Assembly (NCBI GenBank): GCA_013816415.1
Contig: JACDEN010000061.1
Span: forward strand, 1 to 10,036
Origin: Planctomycetota bacterium
GTDB taxonomy: Bacteria > Planctomycetota > UBA11346
Length of the DNA: 10,036 nt
Direction of reading: 5' to 3'
Shown here: one piece after another, positions 7,396 through 10,036 of the stretch
Position numbering within the stretch: position 1 is the stretch's first letter
Layout: the number at the start of each line of letters is the position of its first letter
Translations under genes and position numbers: made by a program
Notes under the pieces: generated by a model
The model's database searches: none
The model's input: the letters and a program-made list of their open reading frames with translations, nothing else
What the model was told of the DNA's origin: nothing

Positions 7396-8187
7396 CTAAG
7401 CGGCCTTCAACATGCGCTCCACGCGATCGAGTAGTACCAGCAACTGCTTGGCCTTGAGGTTCCCCTTGCCGATGGCGCGACACGCGACGACCGCGCGCTT
7501 GAGTCCGCCGACGGCGTGCGCCCAGGTCCGTACTTGGACATGTGGCCGAGTTGGCTTCCGACGTGATACCTGGCCGGACGGACGGATAACATCCGACCGC
7601 TTCCCTTGCAGGAGCCTGCGGATCTGGCGTTCGCTCTTTCCGATGACCGACGCGAGCATTGGCCGGAGAGCACGCTCGCCTGTCTTCGGTCTGCCGCCAT
7701 CGCGCTCGACGTAGCCGGCCTTGAGCAACCGCTTCGCCAGCGCCTGGATCTCGTCGATGCTGTAATCCTTCCTGCGCTCATTCTCAGCGACCTCGATCGC
7801 AAGTGCGGCATCATGGTTTGTGTTGGAGTCGATGCCGACGATGCGCACAGGGATACGGTTGTCGGGATGGCGCTCGGTCCAACCGCTACGGTCGATGTCG
7901 GCGATACGGCTGATGAGAGCGGCTGCGTTCGGGATCTTGGTCTCGCCGATCATCTTCGAGAGCGCCTTCTTTCGCTGCTCTGGATCAGCGATCGCCACCA
8001 ACTGGCAGGCATGCCAACGGTGGCTGCCGGCCAACAGACGGCTGGAGGCGTCGAGCGCGATCGGCTGCACGAGGCCGAGACATGCAATCGACTCCGCGAG
8101 ATCGACGACGTGGTTGAGATCGAGCGGCCTGGTGTCGGCCGAGGCACGGGGGCGGATGACGTTGATGGGGATGGACTTGGTGTTCAT
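7396..8187 (-). CDS. ParB-like nuclease-fold DNA-binding protein
   Basis: This 263-residue protein has the ParB/sulfiredoxin N-terminal domain: INVIRPR (8-14), LAESIACLGLVQPIAL (30-45), the nucleotide-pocket motif AGSHRWHA (53-60) and AENERRKDY (134-142). An insert of about 45 residues separates the second and third motifs. A helix-turn-helix follows at about 174-196 (LRPMLASVIGKSERQIRRLL), then a basic C-terminal tail. Proteins of this kind segregate or regulate plasmids and mobile elements. No ParA is present, so a regulatory or element-specific role is as likely as partitioning. The ATG at 8187 has AGGAA 6 bases upstream; an upstream ATG at 8217 has no such support. It is divergent from the recombinase gene with about 20 bases between the starts, and a hairpin terminator follows the stop. 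Confidence 0.85.
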   Translation of the reverse strand: MNTKSIPINVIRPRASADTRPLDLNHVVDLAESIACLGLVQPIALDASSRLLAGSHRWHACQLVAIADPEQRKKALSKMIGETKIPNAAALISRIADIDRSGWTERHPDNRIPVRIVGIDSNTNHDAALAIEVAENERRKDYSIDEIQALAKRLLKAGYVERDGGRPKTGERALRPMLASVIGKSERQIRRLLQGKRSDVIRPSGQVSRRKPTRPHVQVRTWAHAVGGLKRAVVACRAIGKGNLKAKQLLVLLDRVERMLKAA

Positions 8188-8192
8188 GTTGT

Positions 8193-8197
8193 TTCCT
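8193..8197 (-). promoter_or_regulatory. Ribosome binding site of the parB-like gene
   Basis: AGGAA on the minus strand lies 5-6 bases before the ATG at 8187 and decides this start over the ATG at 8217. Confidence 0.65.
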
Positions 8198-8207
8198 ATG
8201 CCACCTA

Positions 8208-9119
8208 TTGTTGCCATGGAGTAGTTGGTCGGTCATCTACATCACCTACCGAACGGCAACGGACTGGTCACCGGCGACGGTGAAGTCGGCTCGGCCGACC
8301 CTCATGAAGATGGCGCGATGGCTCATCCGTCACGACATCCACCGCTGGGCCGATGTCACGCCAGCCGATCTCGATGCGTTCCTGCTCGACCTCATCGACG
8401 AAGGGCTCGCGTACGGAACCCGCAACAACTACGCGGTCATGATCCACATCTTCTGCGACTGGCTCGTGCAGCGCGGCAAGGTGCTGTCGAATCCCGCCGT
8501 CGATCTCGTGGTGTTGGAAGGCGATGAGCGACCGCTTCCGCCGCCGCCGTTGTCGGAGGAACAGGTGCGGTACCTGTTTGAGATGTTGCAGCCCGGCGAT
8601 GTCATCGACTGTCGCAACCGTCTGCATGCGGAACTGCTGTACGGATGCGCGCTGCGGCTCTCTGAATCGTTGAACCTCACGATCGACGACCTCGACTTCG
8701 CCCAGCGCACGGTGTCGGTGCGTGGTGGCAAGGGCAACAAGGACCGCATGGTTCCGATGTTGAGCGGCGTCATCGCGGCGGCCACGGACTACCTGGCCAT
8801 ACGCCGAGAACTGCTCTGCGGCCCAGATCACGGCCTGCTGCTCTTGGGAAAAAACGGGCAGCGGTTGGACTACAAGGTCATCCAGCGGTTGCTGGCGCGC
8901 TTGGGGAACTTCCTCGGGGCTCGCGTCCATCCACACCTGCTGCGGCATTCGCTCGCAGTTCATCTCCTGCGCAACAAGGTCGATGTCAGGGTCATCCAGG
9001 TGATCCTCGGCCATGCCCAGTTGGACACCACGAAGGTGTACTTGAGGTTGGTGCCGGGGCATCTGCGGGAGGACTACGACAAGGCGATGCCGCCGATCGC
9101 GGTAAATGCTGGCCCATGA
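8208..9119 (+). CDS. Tyrosine recombinase/integrase (XerC/D-like)
   Basis: This site-specific DNA recombinase cuts and joins DNA through a tyrosine-phosphate link. The N-terminal SAM-like core-binding domain (about 12-105) contains DWSPATVKSARPTLMKMARW. The catalytic domain has all residues: Arg150 (GCALRLSES), Lys175 (GGKGNK), His243 and Arg246 (HPHLLRH), His269 (ILGHAQLDTTKVY) and nucleophile Tyr278. The length of about 303 residues is normal for the family, and there is no integron-specific insertion. The start is uncertain. No in-frame ATG or good Shine-Dalgarno exists upstream, so a TTG at 8208 (or 8211) is used to keep the N-terminal helix. Its 5' end nearly meets the start of the divergent parB-like gene, so the promoters must overlap coding sequence. 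A toxin-antitoxin operon follows. Confidence 0.9.
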   Translation: MLPWSSWSVIYITYRTATDWSPATVKSARPTLMKMARWLIRHDIHRWADVTPADLDAFLLDLIDEGLAYGTRNNYAVMIHIFCDWLVQRGKVLSNPAVDLVVLEGDERPLPPPPLSEEQVRYLFEMLQPGDVIDCRNRLHAELLYGCALRLSESLNLTIDDLDFAQRTVSVRGGKGNKDRMVPMLSGVIAAATDYLAIRRELLCGPDHGLLLLGKNGQRLDYKVIQRLLARLGNFLGARVHPHLLRHSLAVHLLRNKVDVRVIQVILGHAQLDTTKVYLRLVPGHLREDYDKAMPPIAVNAGP

Positions 9120-9124
9120 AGCCC

Positions 9125-9152
9125 TTGCCCGACATTCACTGGAATGTATATT
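9125..9152 (+). promoter_or_regulatory. Predicted promoter of the toxin-antitoxin operon
   Basis: TTGCCC (9125-9130) and TATATT (9147-9152), 16 bases apart, form a plausible sigma-70-type promoter just after the recombinase stop. Transcription would start around 9157-9160, at the toxin ATG itself, giving an mRNA with no leader. Confidence 0.5.
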
Positions 9153-9156
9153 CATT
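9143..9156. promoter_or_regulatory. Palindromic operator candidate over the -10 box
   Basis: AATGTATATTCATT is palindromic at 12 of 14 positions and covers the predicted -10 box, ending directly before the toxin ATG. It is a likely binding site for the antitoxin's helix-turn-helix, giving autoregulation as is usual for such operons. The binding itself is inferred. Confidence 0.5.
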
Positions 9157-9522
9157 ATGATGCCTTGGACGGTTCTGCTCGCCCAAGAGTGTCAGGTCTG
9201 GCTTGATAGCTTACCCTCGGCCGATCGGGTGGGCATCCTCCAGGACGCCAAGCTCCTGGGGGAGTTCGGTCCGCAACTCGGACGGCCGCATGTGGATCAC
9301 ATCAAGGGCTCGAAGCACGGGAACATGAAGGAGCTACGGTCGCGTTTCGCAGGACACCAGTACCGCACTCTGTTCGCCTTCGACCCCAAGCAGCGGGCCA
9401 TCTTGCTGATGGGAGGCGACAAGATCGGCCAGGACGAGGGCCGCTTCTACAAGGCGCTCGCCAAGTTGGCTGACGCCATCTACGACCGACACCTGGCGCG
9501 GGTCGCCAAAGAGAAGCCTTAG
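9157..9522 (+). CDS. HigB/RelE-type toxin (phage Gp49-like family)
   Basis: This 121-residue type II toxin is probably a ribosome-dependent mRNA endonuclease of the RelE/ParE superfamily. Family features are PWTVLLAQECQVWLDSL at the start, LGRPHVDHIKGSKHGNMKEL in the centre, then YRTLFAFDPKQRAILLMGGD and a C-terminal helix ending YDRHL. Two adjacent ATGs (9157 and 9160) could start it. The open frame continues upstream to 9106 inside the recombinase gene, but that part lacks family similarity. No Shine-Dalgarno precedes the ATGs, which fits a leaderless transcript. The antitoxin gene starts 20 bases after its stop; toxin-first order is typical of HigBA systems. Confidence 0.88.
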   Translation: MMPWTVLLAQECQVWLDSLPSADRVGILQDAKLLGEFGPQLGRPHVDHIKGSKHGNMKELRSRFAGHQYRTLFAFDPKQRAILLMGGDKIGQDEGRFYKALAKLADAIYDRHLARVAKEKP

Positions 9523-9531
9523 CAACGTCAC

Positions 9532-9535
9532 GGAG
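9532..9535 (+). promoter_or_regulatory. Ribosome binding site of the antitoxin gene
   Basis: GGAG lies 7 bases before the ATG at 9543, so the antitoxin has a strong ribosome site while the toxin has none. This would favour antitoxin synthesis. Confidence 0.65.
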
Positions 9536-9542
9536 ACACGCC

Positions 9543-9842
9543 ATGAAGACGCTCGATCAGTACATCAAAAAGCTCCCTGTCCGCGAACGCGCCGCCATCG
9601 AGGCGGGTGCTCACCGAAAGATCGCCGCCCTTCGTCTCCAGCAGGCTCGTGAGGCCGCTGGCATGACCCAGGAGCAGGTGGCGGAACGGCTGGGCATCAC
9701 TCAGGCGACGCTCTCGCGGATGGAGCACCGGCCCGACGTGAAGATCAGCAACATCCGCCGGTACGTCGAAGCCCTCGGTGGCAAGTTGCAGGTGCGCGCT
9801 GTGTTCCCCCGCAGGCACAAGACCGTCGAGCTGGAGAGCTAG
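9543..9842 (+). CDS. HigA-type XRE-family antitoxin
   Basis: This 99-residue protein would bind and block the adjacent toxin and repress the operon. A Cro/CI-type helix-turn-helix occupies about residues 36-75: QAREAAGMTQEQVAERLGIT, QATLSRMEHRPDVKISNIRR. The tail YVEALGGKLQVRAVFP is typical of antitoxins that partner Gp49-like HigB toxins. A helical N-terminal extension precedes the HTH (YIKKLPVRERAAIEAGAHRK). The gene follows the toxin by 20 bases, with its own Shine-Dalgarno. The identity of the pair is secure; the target of the toxin is inferred from the family. Confidence 0.88.
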   Translation: MKTLDQYIKKLPVRERAAIEAGAHRKIAALRLQQAREAAGMTQEQVAERLGITQATLSRMEHRPDVKISNIRRYVEALGGKLQVRAVFPRRHKTVELES

Positions 9843-9881
9843 CAGAGACCGTTTCGTAGCCTCGTAGCATGACATCGGCCT

Positions 9882-9897
9882 GACCGTTGGTACGGTC
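9882..9897. repeat. Small hairpin downstream of the antitoxin gene
   Basis: GACCGT and ACGGTC form a perfect 6-bp stem with the loop TGGT. No U tract follows, so it is not a convincing terminator. A 7-base direct repeat, TCGTAGC, lies just before it at 9854-9860 and 9862-9868. Confidence 0.4.
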
Positions 9898-9999
9898 GCC
9901 GCCGAATGACCGGTTCGCCTCGGGCGACAGCATCCGCATTGGTGATCGGCCGCGCCCAGCACCGCGCGGCTTGGCCTACTCGTCTTCGTCCCTCCCTGA

Positions 10000-10031
10000 C
10001 CTCGGCCTCTCTCCACGTCGCCGGGGCTTTT
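10000..10031 (+). terminator. Possible terminator at the window edge
   Basis: CCTCGGC (10000-10006) pairs with GCCGGGG (10020-10026), including one G-T pair, over a 13-base loop, and is followed by CTTTT. It could end the toxin-antitoxin transcript, although it lies about 160 bases past the antitoxin stop and the loop is long. Confidence 0.35.
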
Positions 10032-10036
10032 CATGG

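Noticed and set aside
7606..8283. 225-codon open frame on the plus strand
   Set aside because: It is antisense to the ParB-like gene, which has recognisable motifs and a ribosome site.
8208..9119. Integron integrase with attC sites
   Set aside because: The recombinase lacks the extra integron-specific segment and no attC-like imperfect palindromes were seen nearby.
8268..9155. 295-codon open frame on the minus strand
   Set aside because: It is antisense to the recombinase, whose catalytic residues are all present on the plus strand.
9528..10034. 168-codon minus-strand frame reaching the window edge
   Set aside because: It covers the antitoxin gene in antisense and has low-complexity sequence; a second minus frame at 9939-9745 is equally unconvincing.
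1..10036. CRISPR array, tRNA or rRNA genes
   Set aside because: No regularly spaced repeats, cloverleaf-like sequence or rRNA-like segments were found on reading.

Overview
The window comes from a GC-rich bacterium (most genes about 58-65 % GC with G/C-ending codons). It carries one polymorphic toxin locus and a cluster of accessory and mobile-element genes. The phylum cannot be fixed from these genes. Several of them lack a clear Shine-Dalgarno, and a pretoxin/Hint toxin of this build fits Planctomycetota, Verrucomicrobiota or similar groups, but that is only a guess.

Left part (1-6038, + strand): a very large secreted-type toxin gene (32-5074, 1680 codons). It has a long beta-rich region without a recognised family, a pretoxin (PT-TG-like) helical segment near residues 1110-1180, an intein-like Hint protease (residues 1344-1490) and a C-terminal HNH/Endo VII-type nuclease with an HHH motif. 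Directly downstream lie two tandem, diverged SUKH (SMI1/KNR4) immunity genes. Toxin tip and immunity genes are clearly AT-richer than the Hint module, as expected for an exchangeable toxin-immunity cassette. The 5' end of the toxin gene looks frameshifted: removing one G from a GGG at 96-98 would join it to an open frame that runs to the window edge.

Middle part (6039-7390, - strand): a truncated-looking coding remnant beside the second immunity gene, a DUF3024 protein, a small cysteine-rich protein, and a stretch of short high-GC3 frames that look like gene scraps. A hairpin at 7365-7390 ends the parB-like gene.

Right part (7396-9842): a ParB-like DNA-binding protein (- strand) divergent from a complete tyrosine recombinase (+ strand) with almost no space between them. 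A HigB/HigA-type toxin-antitoxin operon follows, whose promoter appears to give a leaderless toxin mRNA and carries a palindromic operator over its -10 box. The ParB/recombinase/TA set looks like a mobile-element maintenance module; the last 190 bases hold only weak hairpins.
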